Positions 7,268-16,293 of a stretch of DNA of 64,000 nt are shown here, piece by piece. The notes beneath the pieces are model-generated. The model did no database searches. It saw nothing but the letters and a program-made list of their open reading frames with translations, and was not told the origin of the DNA. A program made the position numbers and the translations under genes. Location of the stretch: contig JACJYN010000002.1 in the NCBI GenBank assembly GCA_020636095.1, positions 310,001 through 374,000 of the forward strand, in the 5' to 3' direction. Positions within the stretch are counted from its first letter, which is position 1, and every line of letters begins with the position of its first letter. Source of the DNA: Lewinellaceae bacterium (GTDB taxonomy: Bacteria > Bacteroidota > Bacteroidia > Chitinophagales > Saprospiraceae).

Positions 7268-10144
7268 TCAATATCCTACCACCAACTGCCCACTACCCAC
7301 CATTTCCCCATTCACTATCACCTGAAAGAAATATAAGCCTCCAGGCAGCCCTCCGCCATCCAGTTCAAACTGCTCGCCCCGGAACGACAAGCGGCGCGCC
7401 AGGCGGCCGTCGCTATGGTAGAGCAGGAAAGTACCAGCCTCGGCCGTTAGCCCTTCCACCACCAGGGTGGCGCGTTCCATAAAGGGATTTGGATAGGCCA
7501 GCACCCGGATGCGCGCCGGGCTAAGCTCGGGGTCAATATCATTGACCACGCGGATGAAGTTCTCACCCAGCGTGTGGAAGGCCGTATTCGTAATCACAGG
7601 AGCGTTGAAGTCAAAATAAATGGCGGCGCTGTTCTCGATGCGCGTTCCGAGAGGGTTGCCCGGGCGTTGGCTGATCAGGAACTTCGCGAAACCGTGGGAA
7701 GCCGCCTCGTTCACATTGCTGTCTGGCAGCATAATATGCTCGAAAGTAAAAGTGAGCACATTTTCACCGCTCAGCTCCCACTGGTAATCGTGGCTGGAAG
7801 CACCGGGCTTGACGCTGGCAGGGTCGAGCCATTCGGATAGGGTGTCCCGAACGACCACCGTAAAGGCGGTATCTGTACCGGTATTCTGGAAGCGGATGTG
7901 GTATTCGATATCCGTTCCCGGTTTGATGAAATGCTCCGCGTTATATCCCACCGGCAGGGCCTGTTTGTCATTGGGGTCGTAGGCCCCGATGTTCTCCCGG
8001 CATTCAATATCGGTGAAACCTCCACCCGGGAACAGGGTGAACTGGTTGACGAAGCCCGTACTAAAAGTGCCGCCGGGCCCGAAACCACAACCCTCGATCG
8101 TAGAGCTGACGAAGTCATTCCCATTGCTGTCCGGCAGGCGGGGCGCCTCCAGGCGGTAGGTCAGGCCATTCGCCCGGCGGGAAAATTGGATGGACTCACC
8201 CGAGCCCAGCTCGAAAGGGGCGTTCATGTACATCACGTCATCTTCGATGACAATATACTCCGCCGCATTATTCATATCTCCACCGCCTACATTGCGCAGG
8301 TTGAACCGGATTGAGTCTCCTTCACAAAGCGTTTCTACTTCGATCAGGGCCATGTCAGCAATGGAATCAAAGCACAGGCTATCCGGTAAAACGTGCGCCT
8401 CCACACAGTGAGTTTGTCCCAGCACCGTCGAATCGCAGTCCAGGTAGGCAGTAAAGCGGAACCGGCCACAGGTATCGTAGGGCACATCGCCCAGCTCGAA
8501 GCTGTAGAGGTTATTGCCAAGGCTGATGTAGGGCAGCTCAGCGCTCTGCAGGCTCAGATACGGGTCGAGCTCTACTTCTACAGCGGCATCTGCTGCCGTT
8601 GCGGTGCCCTCGTTACAATACTGAATGGTGTAAACATTATCGAAACAACGTCGCAGAAGGGGGACAGACACATCCACCTCCATCAGCGGGCAATCCGCCA
8701 AAGTAGTCACAGCAAAATCAACCCGGGTAGTATCGTAGAAGTTCTGCAGGCTGACGTCCACCGACAATTCACAGGCCGCCCATAAGGTATTGGGAGGCAG
8801 GAGGGTGAGGGTGTAATCGCCAGTGTCCACCAAAATACTGTAATCTCCATCGTCATCGGTGGTGGCATATTGAATGAGCCCGCCGCCTTCCACCCGTACG
8901 ATCCATTCTTCCATGCCGGCCTCGCCGTCGTCGTAGCTGCAGTTTTCCACCTCGTCCCGAAAAGCTTTGCCCTGCAGCCAGTTGGTGACGGAAAATCCAT
9001 TACCGTCGGTTTTGGCCAGAAAGGGGGTCCAGCTCGATTCGCCGGCGACGATGAAACCCCCGTCAGTCGTAAGCTCTACACTACCCAGGCGGTTGAAGCC
9101 GGATTGTGGATTGGTGAAATCCCGATGCCAAAGTAGGGTGCCATTGTCGTCGATCTTGATCAAAAAACCAGACGTCGTAGAAGGGTACCAGATGTAGTTG
9201 TCCAAAGAACCGGCCAGGACATAACCACCATCCGGGGTGAGTTCTATATCAACGGCTTTGGTATTCACGGCATGGAACTTGTGCCATATCTCATTGCCCA
9301 TATCGTCCGTCCGGACAACCAGTGCGCTATGGCCGGCAAAGCCGGCGAGGCTCCCGCAGGCGATAAAGCCGCCGCCGTGAGCCGGGCGAACGGCCCAGAG
9401 TTCATCGCCGGTAGAAAACTGATAGGCCCGCGTCCAGAGGGTGTCCCCCTGTGCGTCGAAACGCACCAGCCGGGGAGTCTGGTAGCTGTCCCATTGCCCG
9501 GTGGCGATGTAGCCGCCATCGTCGAGTTGCACGATATCCTCTAAAGCCGGATACGGGTTGTTGCCCGGCCAGCCGTAGAACTGATCCCATTGTTTATTAC
9601 CTGCCGCATCGACTTTCAGTAAATAAACGCCGGTGGTAGAATCAGGGTTGTTGACACTCCCGGCCAGAATGAAACCGCCGTCATCGGTTACATCATACCC
9701 CCCCAGGTTGGTTGGCAGGGTATCCTGATAGGCATAGGTTTTCGACCATAGGGTATCCCCCATCTCGTCGAGGCGAAGCAATAGTATGGAAAATTGCCAC
9801 CCATCCGTCGAGGTGGCGCCCAAAGCGTAATAGCCCCCATCGGAAGCAACTACCACTCCCAGCCCATCATCGCTCCTGATCTCTCCTTCCCGGTACGAAT
9901 ATGCCCACTGCTGTTCTCCATTTGCATCCGTTTTCATCAAATGCAGGTAGTTGCGTATAGCGCCGGTGGGCAGGTTACGGCTGCCCACTGCAATATAACC
10001 GCCATCGGGAGTGGGCTTTGCTTCTCTGAAAAAAGCAAAGCTGCCAGATGTATCCGGATAGGTTCTTTGCCAACCCTGAGCGGCCAGGGTAAAAACCCAA
10101 AATAGAAAAATGGCCAAAACGGTTGAGTATCTCAATATCTTCAT
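7268..10144 (-). CDS. T9SS-exported DGGY-repeat protein A (type A sorting domain)
   Basis: A 958-aa secreted protein. Residues 1-22 are a signal peptide ending LAAQ. Residues about 30-390 hold some eight repeats with the core DGGYIAVGS / TDDGGFILAGS followed by LLLRLDEMGDTLWSKTY-like strands, a beta-propeller-type region. Residues about 480-890 are Ig-like/DUF11-like modules with the GAYDPNDK and FQNTGTDTA patterns common in Bacteroidota surface proteins. The last 80 residues (LAYPNPFMERATLVVEG and following) are a T9SS type A sorting domain. No catalytic motif is seen. It is divergently paired with the helical gene at 10315, sharing 170 bp, and is paralogous to 13117-16080. Confidence 0.9.
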   Translation of the reverse strand: MKILRYSTVLAIFLFWVFTLAAQGWQRTYPDTSGSFAFFREAKPTPDGGYIAVGSRNLPTGAIRNYLHLMKTDANGEQQWAYSYREGEIRSDDGLGVVVASDGGYYALGATSTDGWQFSILLLRLDEMGDTLWSKTYAYQDTLPTNLGGYDVTDDGGFILAGSVNNPDSTTGVYLLKVDAAGNKQWDQFYGWPGNNPYPALEDIVQLDDGGYIATGQWDSYQTPRLVRFDAQGDTLWTRAYQFSTGDELWAVRPAHGGGFIACGSLAGFAGHSALVVRTDDMGNEIWHKFHAVNTKAVDIELTPDGGYVLAGSLDNYIWYPSTTSGFLIKIDDNGTLLWHRDFTNPQSGFNRLGSVELTTDGGFIVAGESSWTPFLAKTDGNGFSVTNWLQGKAFRDEVENCSYDDGEAGMEEWIVRVEGGGLIQYATTDDDGDYSILVDTGDYTLTLLPPNTLWAACELSVDVSLQNFYDTTRVDFAVTTLADCPLMEVDVSVPLLRRCFDNVYTIQYCNEGTATAADAAVEVELDPYLSLQSAELPYISLGNNLYSFELGDVPYDTCGRFRFTAYLDCDSTVLGQTHCVEAHVLPDSLCFDSIADMALIEVETLCEGDSIRFNLRNVGGGDMNNAAEYIVIEDDVMYMNAPFELGSGESIQFSRRANGLTYRLEAPRLPDSNGNDFVSSTIEGCGFGPGGTFSTGFVNQFTLFPGGGFTDIECRENIGAYDPNDKQALPVGYNAEHFIKPGTDIEYHIRFQNTGTDTAFTVVVRDTLSEWLDPASVKPGASSHDYQWELSGENVLTFTFEHIMLPDSNVNEAASHGFAKFLISQRPGNPLGTRIENSAAIYFDFNAPVITNTAFHTLGENFIRVVNDIDPELSPARIRVLAYPNPFMERATLVVEGLTAEAGTFLLYHSDGRLARRLSFRGEQFELDGGGLPGGLYFFQVIVNGEMVGSGQLVVGY

Positions 10145-10314
10145 AGGGATTCAAGTTTTTTAACACTACAAAGATTGGATAACTCAACTGCAATATCAAA
10201 AACAAAAAAGAGCGTTTATCAAGAAAAAATAATGCGCCTATGCATCCAAAGCCCTATATTAATGGCTATTCTTAATAGCATCATCAAACACATTAAATAT
10301 TTTATTAAATAAAA

Positions 10315-11733
10315 ATGGAAGGCAGCCGACTATTGACTTTGGTGGAGAGCCTGAACAAGAAGGAAGTACGGGAACTGCGCAAGTTTCTCCGTTCCCCTTT
10401 TTTCAACCAGCGGGCGGATGTGGTTGAACTCTTCGAATTCATAACCGAACGAGTATTCACACTCAAGATGCTGCCCACCAAAGAGCAAGCATTCAACACC
10501 CTCTACCCCGGCCAGGATCACGACGCCCAGCAGGTCCGTTACGCCATGAGCTGGCTTCTCAAAGCTATTGAGCAGTATCTTGCCCTGCTGCCCTGGCTGG
10601 CCGACGAGCGGCAGCAAAAGATCGAACTGGCGCGGGCCTACCGTGAAAAAAGGCTGCCCAAACACTTTCAGCAAACCATGCAACAACTGCGCCGGCAGCA
10701 GGAGCAACAGCCGATCCGAAACGCCGAATTTTTCGAATACGAGTACCGCATTCAGCTCGAACAGTACGCCTTTACTGCCAGCCGCAAGCGCCTCAGTGAG
10801 CACAACCTTCAGGAAATATCCGACACGGTCGACCTGGCTTTCATCGCCCGCAAGCTACGTCAGACCTGTTTTCTGCTTTCCCACCAGGCGGTATACAAAC
10901 GAGAATACGATTTCGGGCTGCTTGAGGAAGCCCTGCAGTTCGTCGACAGAAAAGGGCTACTGCGCATTCCCACGATTGCGGGCTATTACCATTGCTATCA
11001 CGCCCTGAGAGGGGTAGAACCGGAGCATCACTTCCAACACTTCAAAGCGATCCTGCTCCACCAAAACCACCTTTTTCCGGCTGATGAGGCCCGCGACCTC
11101 TATCTCCTGGCCATCAATTACTGCATCCGCGAACTCAACGCCGGCCGAGAAGCCTACGCCCGCGAAGGGCTCGACCTCTACAAGGAAGGCTTCCGCACCG
11201 AGATGCTGCTACAGGAAGGGCAACTCTCCCGTTTCACTTACCGCAACGCCGTGGCCATGGCCCTCAAGGAAGGTGAACTGTCGTGGGCCGAAACCTTCAT
11301 CAGGGAGTATCAAAACCGGCTGCCCAAAGAACACCGGGAGAGCATGTACAGCTTCAGCCTGGCCCGCCTGGCCTACGTGCGCCGGCAGTACGGCAAAGCC
11401 CTGGAGTACCTGCAACGGTCCGAATACCAGGACCTGCTACTCAACCTGGCTGCCAAAACCCTGATGATCAAAGCTTTTTACGAACTGGAGGAATTTGACA
11501 CCCTGGAGTCTCACCTGGAGGCGATGAAGGTGTTCCTCCGCCGAAAGGACATCATCGGCTACCACCGCCGCAACTACCGCAATATCATCCGCTATACTCA
11601 AAAGCTGCTGCACCTCAATTGGAACGACCGGGGGGAGGTGGAAGGGCTTCGGAAAACGATCGAAGCGGAGGAGGTGTTGACGGAACGGGCCTGGCTGCTG
11701 GAGCAGGTGGAGGGAGAAAGGGGTGATGTTTGA
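10315..11733 (+). CDS. helical-repeat protein of unknown function, paralogue A
   Basis: A 472-aa predicted cytoplasmic, all-helical protein with no signal peptide or membrane segment. The N-terminus MEGSRLLTLVESLNKKEV leads into RELRKFLRSPFFNQ, then LYPGQDHDAQQVRYAMSWLLKAIEQYL; the C-terminal half looks TPR-like (ARLAYVRRQYGKALEYLQ; LMIKAFYELEEFDTLESHL). It ends with LTERAWLLEQVE. Three clear paralogues lie in this window (16294, 27298, 40395); the one at 16294 is closest. Three of the four, including this one, are divergent from a T9SS cargo gene. I know no function for the family. The start is fixed by the shared MxxSxLxxLL opening. Confidence 0.85.
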   Translation: MEGSRLLTLVESLNKKEVRELRKFLRSPFFNQRADVVELFEFITERVFTLKMLPTKEQAFNTLYPGQDHDAQQVRYAMSWLLKAIEQYLALLPWLADERQQKIELARAYREKRLPKHFQQTMQQLRRQQEQQPIRNAEFFEYEYRIQLEQYAFTASRKRLSEHNLQEISDTVDLAFIARKLRQTCFLLSHQAVYKREYDFGLLEEALQFVDRKGLLRIPTIAGYYHCYHALRGVEPEHHFQHFKAILLHQNHLFPADEARDLYLLAINYCIRELNAGREAYAREGLDLYKEGFRTEMLLQEGQLSRFTYRNAVAMALKEGELSWAETFIREYQNRLPKEHRESMYSFSLARLAYVRRQYGKALEYLQRSEYQDLLLNLAAKTLMIKAFYELEEFDTLESHLEAMKVFLRRKDIIGYHRRNYRNIIRYTQKLLHLNWNDRGEVEGLRKTIEAEEVLTERAWLLEQVEGERGDV

Positions 11734-11878
11734 TTGGTGATTTATGGCCGGCGCAAGGATAGCCGCTTTGCTAAAACTTACCCCAAACCGGGTATTGTTA
11801 TTGAGGCAAAACTTATGAACCTTTGCCTTTTAATCTTGAACAGTAAAAATCTTTTTTTATAACTACTTGTTAAAAACC

Positions 11879-11908
11879 TTTGATAAATATATATTTTTTA
11901 TACCTTTG
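11879..11908 (+). promoter_or_regulatory. Bacteroidota-type promoter (TTTG-N18-TACCTTTG)
   Basis: TTTG at 11879-11882 and TACCTTTG at 11901-11908 with an 18-base spacer match the Bacteroidota primary-sigma consensus TTTG / TAnnTTTG. It points right, into the first 3' UTR cassette, with no gene within 1 kb downstream on this strand. It may drive a non-coding RNA antisense to that cassette or be left over from a lost gene. Confidence 0.5.
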
Positions 11909-11964
11909 TTACAGATTTGTTAAAGTGAGATAATAAGACGACGGCCAAACGCCTGAAAAAGGGC

Positions 11965-12148
11965 AAAAAAAAAGCTCCGCAACACTGCGGAGCCTCTCGC
12001 TAATAACAAATCATAATCTCATGAAATAATAAGACGACCTAATTCTTTAAACAAATTATCTTTATCAAAGTTCCTTTGATGTTAAGTTTGTTGGGGTTCC
12101 TTGCCAAACTTAATGGCAAGGAACCTACGGCTAATGGGATTATGATCA
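11965..12148 (-). repeat. two-hairpin 3' UTR cassette, copy 1 (orphan)
   Basis: On the minus strand the order is a TGA stop triplet (12148-12146), the hairpin GGTTCCTTGCC/GGCAAGGAACC (12095-12125), a conserved 44-base segment (12000-12043) and the terminator stem GCTCCGC/GCGGAGC (11974-11993) running into nine Ts. Copy 2 at 12929-13119 has the same parts in the same order at the end of an intact T9SS gene. Here no coding region ends at the stop triplet, though the last six sense codons (AAA to CAA) could be a remnant of a sorting-domain tail. Confidence 0.75.
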
Positions 12149-12296
12149 TTGTACTTTGAGCAGGGCTTTTTAATTGCCCTGTGGTCGAAGCACATTCCGG
12201 CTGAATAGTGGAATTTGTGATCATGTTCTTTTCCGTTCTCTTCTAACGGCTGGAATACTCCAGATATTTTCCTTTAAGCTCTTGGTTTTCAAAATT

Positions 12297-12408
12297 GATG
12301 GTAGCGCTTTAAAAATGCCGCTTACGGTTTATTTCGGCTTTTGGGCAATTCAGAATCGGGATTTGGGATCAAGCCCGTAAGTTTTTTGGCCTTTTCAGCA
12401 CTACCATC
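12297..12408. repeat. 112-bp imperfect inverted repeat
   Basis: GATGGTAGCGCT at 12297-12308 pairs with AGCACTACCATC at 12397-12408, and CTTACGG at 12321-12327 pairs with CCGTAAG at 12375-12381, giving a long broken stem around a roughly 47-base loop. It lies in the decayed stretch. It could be a small structured RNA or a degenerate foldback element. Confidence 0.45.
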
Positions 12409-12595
12409 GGCGGCAAATCAAATTAATATGAAGTTGGTTGGGTTCCGATTGTAAATCGGTTTGTTGTTAATAGCTTTTGGGATAGCCTCTCAATGCTCTT
12501 TCGGAACCTGAATTTTTAATCTTACCGCTTTTGTTTGTAGAACTCTGATCTTTTTCAGAGCCTTTCCGCGCCTCTGCGCGTTTCCTTCTGATTAC

Positions 12596-12655
12596 AATAC
12601 AAATATGCAAGGCTTTACGCCTGAAAACAAAGACAAAAATCGCCTTTTGTTGAAT
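12596..12655 (-). promoter_or_regulatory. promoter-like block, copy of the one upstream of the T9SS-B gene
   Basis: About three quarters of the bases align without gaps to 16115-16172, including a shared 17-base core (AAAACAAAGACAAAAAT on the plus strand). On the minus strand both contain TTTG and, 18 bases on, a TxCATxTTTGTAT box. At 16115 the block lies just upstream of an intact T9SS gene; here the following minus-strand sequence has no open gene. Confidence 0.55.
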
Positions 12656-12871
12656 TTTTGAACTGAAATTTCAGCTTCACCACAATCATAAAATCTCACA
12701 AACGACTTTATTTCAGCACATTACATCATTTTTAGGTAATTTATGTTGTTGAAATTTCAACTCAATTTCAACTGCTTTGATGCGAAAAAAAAGTTGATTT
12801 TTTTTATTTCTACCGGGATTCTGCCGAACCTATTGCTAAGGAAAGCCCCAAAGGGCATATCGCACACCGGC

Positions 12872-12922
12872 AAAAGCAAAGCGGCCGCCCCGGCTCACAC
12901 CTGGAACGGCCGCTTTGGTTTT
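12872..12922. terminator. GC-rich 16-bp stem-loop
   Basis: Bases 12872-12887 pair with 12907-12922 with one mismatch (core CAAAGCGGCCG/CGGCCGCTTTG) around a 19-base loop. It lies just beyond the minus-strand terminator of the T9SS-B gene. No T-run follows on either strand, so a terminator role is a guess. Confidence 0.4.
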
Positions 12923-12928
12923 GCGGGC

Positions 12929-12957
12929 AAAAAAAAGCTCCGCCGAACCGGCGGAGC
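12929..12957 (-). terminator. rho-independent terminator of T9SS-B gene (cassette copy 2)
   Basis: On the minus strand the stem GGCGGAGC mirrored by GCTCCGCC (12937-12944 with 12950-12957) runs into a run of eight Ts (12929-12936). It ends a roughly 190-nt 3' UTR that starts at the stop codon at 13117 and contains a second stem, GGTTCCCTGCC/GGCAGGGAACC (13061-13092). Confidence 0.8.
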
Positions 12958-13116
12958 CTCTTGCTAATAACAAATCATAATCTCATGAAATAATAAGACG
13001 ACCTAATATTTTATATAACGTTGTATATTTTCTTTTAATTATCCAAAGCCAGGCTTTTTTGGTTCCCTGCCGGACATTTTAGGCAGGGAACCTCAAGCCA
13101 CTTTTTGGGATTATGA

Positions 13117-16080
13117 TCAGCGGACGGCCAGCGTACCGCTGCTAATGAGTTTTCCTTCAGATTTCAGGCTGTAGAAATACGTTCCGGCCGGAAGCGCGTT
13201 GCGTTGTACCGTAAAGGCATGCGCTCTTTCTCTGGTAGTTTGCACCAGCCTCCCATCCGGAGTGAATAAAGTGAAATCCAGCGGGCCGCCTGAAGGCCAG
13301 CCTTCTACTTCAACAGTCACATACTCCACGAATGGATTAGGATAAACGTTGACTTTCATACCTTCCGGCGCCCCGGGGCCATCGATATCCGTGAGGATGA
13401 TATCTACCAGCATATCGAGGTTTTCCGCTCCTACCTTATGACGTATGGTATTGGTGCGAACCGGCTCGTAGTAATCGAATATGACGGTAGCCGCATTTTC
13501 AATGACGGTACCCAACGGGTTATCCGGCTGTTGGCCGATCTTGAATTCGGCATATCCATAGGAGGCGGGATTATTCCCACCGGGGTCTTGTGGAAGTTGG
13601 ATGTCTTCGAATGATAGCTTAATCACTCCGGTGTGGTACACCTCAAAGCGATAAGGATGGCTACTCGCGCCCGGCTGTATGGAGCCGGGGTCGAGCCCTG
13701 CCGGCAGGGTATCCCGTATGATAACCCGGGATACGGGGTCATTGCCGATGTTCCGGAAAATGAAGCGGTAAGTAATCGGCGTATTACCGGCGATGAGGGA
13801 ATCCTGATAGCCGGTAGGATGGCCAATGAGGCGCACGGCTGCCATATTGTCCACAATTTCGTCGGCCTGTACCGAACGGGAGGGGTCGAAGTCATTTTCC
13901 GGGAAATCGGTGACAAAGCCGGTGCTATAGGGGCCGCCATCTTCAGATACACAGCCCTCCACCACTACGGTAGGATAGCTGTTGCCCGGATGGCCAACAG
14001 ATTGCTCGGCAATGAGCCGGTAGGTAGCCCCACTGGCGGGAATCACGATGGTGGTATCCTCTCCGGCGCCCAGGTCAAAGGGCCGGGTCAGGAACATAAC
14101 GTCTTCCTCGACTATAAAATAGTTTCTGGGGGATAGCATACCCCCCTGCCCCACATTCTGTATTCTGAAACGAAGGCTATCAGCGGTGCATTCCCCGTCT
14201 ACGTCTACACTGGCGCCATCCCAGTTGGGGTCGGGTTCTGTGCACAGAGAATCGGGAAAAATATGGGCACGCACCAACCCTGCCTGCCCCATAGCGATGC
14301 CGCTGCAGGCCATCTGGGTATTGATCGTGAACGCTCCTTCCGCATTGAAAGGAACAACGCCCAGGCCAAAGCGGTACTTGTTTCCCCCCAGATCGGTGGA
14401 GGGAATGCTGGCGCTCACGAAGGTGAGTTCATCATCCAGTTCCACTTCTACGTAGGCATCATCCGCCGGGATAGTACCCGTATTATCATATTGAACCGTA
14501 TAGATAATATCCGAACAGACCGCCAGGAAAGGCGTAGAGATATCCACCTCCAGATACGGGCAGGCGATGTTCATATCCTTGATCGGGAAGTTGACCAGGG
14601 ACGTGTCATAAAAATCGGTTATGGTAAGGGGCACACCGTTGGGAAAGCAACTTTCCCAGTAAGAATTGGCGGGAATGGCTTCCACCACATAGGAGCCCGT
14701 GTCAACCCGGATGAGGTAATTGCCGTTGGGGTCCGTAGATCCGAAGAAAGTGCGGCCCGAGCCACTCACCCGGACCAGCCAGCCAGGGAAAGGTTGCTCC
14801 CCGTTATCCAGGTCGCAACCTTCATCCTGATCGTAAAACACTTTTCCCCTTATGTAGTTGGTGTAAATATTGCCTTCCCCGTCGGTGCGGGTCAGGACGA
14901 TATCGTTGAAGATGTTTAAAAACTTGGAATTGTAACCGGTCAGGACATAGCCTCCGTCGGAGGTAGCGGCAATACCGGTGGCGAAGTCGGTATTTTCCAC
15001 ATCGCCGGTATGGGTGGCCCAAACTTCGTTGATCTCATCGCCTCCCTGGCTGTATTTGATGAGCAGGAAATCTATATTGGAAGCGTTCACCTCGGTGAAA
15101 CCGGCGACGACCAGGGCCCCATCCTCCAGTTCAATGACGGAATTGGCCTCATCGCCGAAACCGAACATATCCTTGGTCCGGAGCTGGATCAGATTGCCGG
15201 TGGAACTATATTTCCAAAGCGCGGCATTACTGTTATCACCTACGGCGCCGACGATAATAATATTGCCGTCGCGGGTTACCAGGATATCATTACCCACCTC
15301 GCGGTTATCGGTCGATACGCGGTCGTCCCATACTACCTCGCCATTGCCATTGAGGCGGTAGACGATCATATCGCGGTCGAAGACGCCATCGGGGTTATCC
15401 TCATTTCCGGTGATCACATAACCATCGCCGAGCACATCGACGGCCACGGCCATATCATCCCCTTCCACGCCAAAAGCTTTCCGCCATTGTTCCTGCCCCT
15501 GATCGTCTACCTTAAGCAGAAAAATATCATCGTTGGCGTCGGGATATTCGATGAAACCAACCATCAGGTACCCGCCATCGGGAGAAACGGCGACATCCTT
15601 GATACGGATACTGGTTCCCGGAGCATCGGCATAGGTGTAACTCCACTGGTATTTACCGCGGTCGGTAATTTTCAGTAAATAAGCTTCGAAGGGCCCCTGC
15701 GTCGATTCAAAAGAAGCCTCCCCTGCGATGAGGAACCCGCCGTCGGCCGTTTGCAGGGCGGCGTTGCCGTATTCGGTCAGGCCCACGTCATAGGTAGTAT
15801 CCCAAACCATGGCGCCGTCCACATCGGTTTTGATGATGTAAACGTCAATATCCTGGTCGGAACCATTGGGGAAAGACTCGCTAAAACCGACCACCAGATA
15901 GCCGTGGTCGATGGTTTGGATGACGGAAAGGCCCTGATCCTCTTTATTACCGCCAAAAGCCTTTTCCCATCCCTGTGCGCCTAAGGGTAGAGACGACACC
16001 GCCAGCACTATAACCCAGAGGGATAGTGCCTTGACAGTGCGAACTACTGAGATCGGATAATATGCTTTTTTTGGTGTCAT
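13117..16080 (-). CDS. T9SS-exported DGGY-repeat protein B (type A sorting domain)
   Basis: A 987-aa paralogue of the protein at 7268-10144 with the same layout: signal peptide (residues about 15-36, ending PLGAQG), repeats around TADGGFLIAGEAS / TSDGGYVLTGYNS and PDGGYLMVGF (about 40-400), Ig/DUF11-like modules (about 450-880) and a C-terminal sorting domain starting VNVYPNPFVEYVTVEV. I chose ATG 16080 because it gives a normal signal peptide and places the promoter box (16115-16172) upstream; the frame stays open to 16155. Divergent from the helical gene at 16294. Likely surface-attached or released through T9SS; no enzymatic motif is visible. Confidence 0.9.
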   Translation of the reverse strand: MTPKKAYYPISVVRTVKALSLWVIVLAVSSLPLGAQGWEKAFGGNKEDQGLSVIQTIDHGYLVVGFSESFPNGSDQDIDVYIIKTDVDGAMVWDTTYDVGLTEYGNAALQTADGGFLIAGEASFESTQGPFEAYLLKITDRGKYQWSYTYADAPGTSIRIKDVAVSPDGGYLMVGFIEYPDANDDIFLLKVDDQGQEQWRKAFGVEGDDMAVAVDVLGDGYVITGNEDNPDGVFDRDMIVYRLNGNGEVVWDDRVSTDNREVGNDILVTRDGNIIIVGAVGDNSNAALWKYSSTGNLIQLRTKDMFGFGDEANSVIELEDGALVVAGFTEVNASNIDFLLIKYSQGGDEINEVWATHTGDVENTDFATGIAATSDGGYVLTGYNSKFLNIFNDIVLTRTDGEGNIYTNYIRGKVFYDQDEGCDLDNGEQPFPGWLVRVSGSGRTFFGSTDPNGNYLIRVDTGSYVVEAIPANSYWESCFPNGVPLTITDFYDTSLVNFPIKDMNIACPYLEVDISTPFLAVCSDIIYTVQYDNTGTIPADDAYVEVELDDELTFVSASIPSTDLGGNKYRFGLGVVPFNAEGAFTINTQMACSGIAMGQAGLVRAHIFPDSLCTEPDPNWDGASVDVDGECTADSLRFRIQNVGQGGMLSPRNYFIVEEDVMFLTRPFDLGAGEDTTIVIPASGATYRLIAEQSVGHPGNSYPTVVVEGCVSEDGGPYSTGFVTDFPENDFDPSRSVQADEIVDNMAAVRLIGHPTGYQDSLIAGNTPITYRFIFRNIGNDPVSRVIIRDTLPAGLDPGSIQPGASSHPYRFEVYHTGVIKLSFEDIQLPQDPGGNNPASYGYAEFKIGQQPDNPLGTVIENAATVIFDYYEPVRTNTIRHKVGAENLDMLVDIILTDIDGPGAPEGMKVNVYPNPFVEYVTVEVEGWPSGGPLDFTLFTPDGRLVQTTRERAHAFTVQRNALPAGTYFYSLKSEGKLISSGTLAVR

Positions 16081-16114
16081 TAGCGAGTGATTTAGGCCGT
16101 TACCTTTTTTTCCT

Positions 16115-16172
16115 GATACAAAAATGTAAGGTTTCATAGGCAAAAACAAAGACAAAAATTGTAATTTGTTGA
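16115..16172 (-). promoter_or_regulatory. promoter block of the T9SS-B gene
   Basis: On the minus strand this contains TTTG, an 18-base spacer and TACATTTT, close to the Bacteroidota TTTG/TAnnTTTG promoter, 30-40 bases upstream of the chosen ATG at 16080. The block is partly duplicated at 12596-12655. Confidence 0.45.
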
Positions 16173-16293
16173 AAAAAATAGATTATTTTTATTGCATTGA
16201 AAATGCAAAAAAAAGTGCATTCATCTTAAAACCAGCTAATTAAAAATAACGAACACCCCTTATTCTTGTTGAAAACAAACAATGCTCCAAATT

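Larger units (their letters stand above)
11734..13116. other. 1.4-kb non-coding stretch, probable decayed T9SS/helical module
   Basis: I see no credible gene here. It holds, left to right: a strong plus-strand promoter (11879), a first copy of a two-hairpin 3' UTR cassette (11965-12148), a 112-bp hairpin (12297-12408), a promoter-like block (12596-12655) matching that upstream of the T9SS gene at 13117, two GAAATTTC palindromes (12663-12674, 12748-12761), a GC-rich stem-loop (12872-12922), and the second, functional cassette (12929-13116). The order promoter block, roughly 450-bp remnant, 3' UTR cassette on the minus strand mirrors the intact gene next door with its coding body lost. Confidence 0.6.

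Noticed and set aside
12018..12033. ATGAAATAATAA as a minimal start-stop leader ORF on the plus strand, present twice
   Set aside because: No ribosome site and no gene follows; it is part of the minus-strand 3' UTR cassette.
12743..12967. 74-codon plus-strand frame in the decayed stretch
   Set aside because: It runs through hairpins and the minus-strand terminator and has no recognisable protein features.
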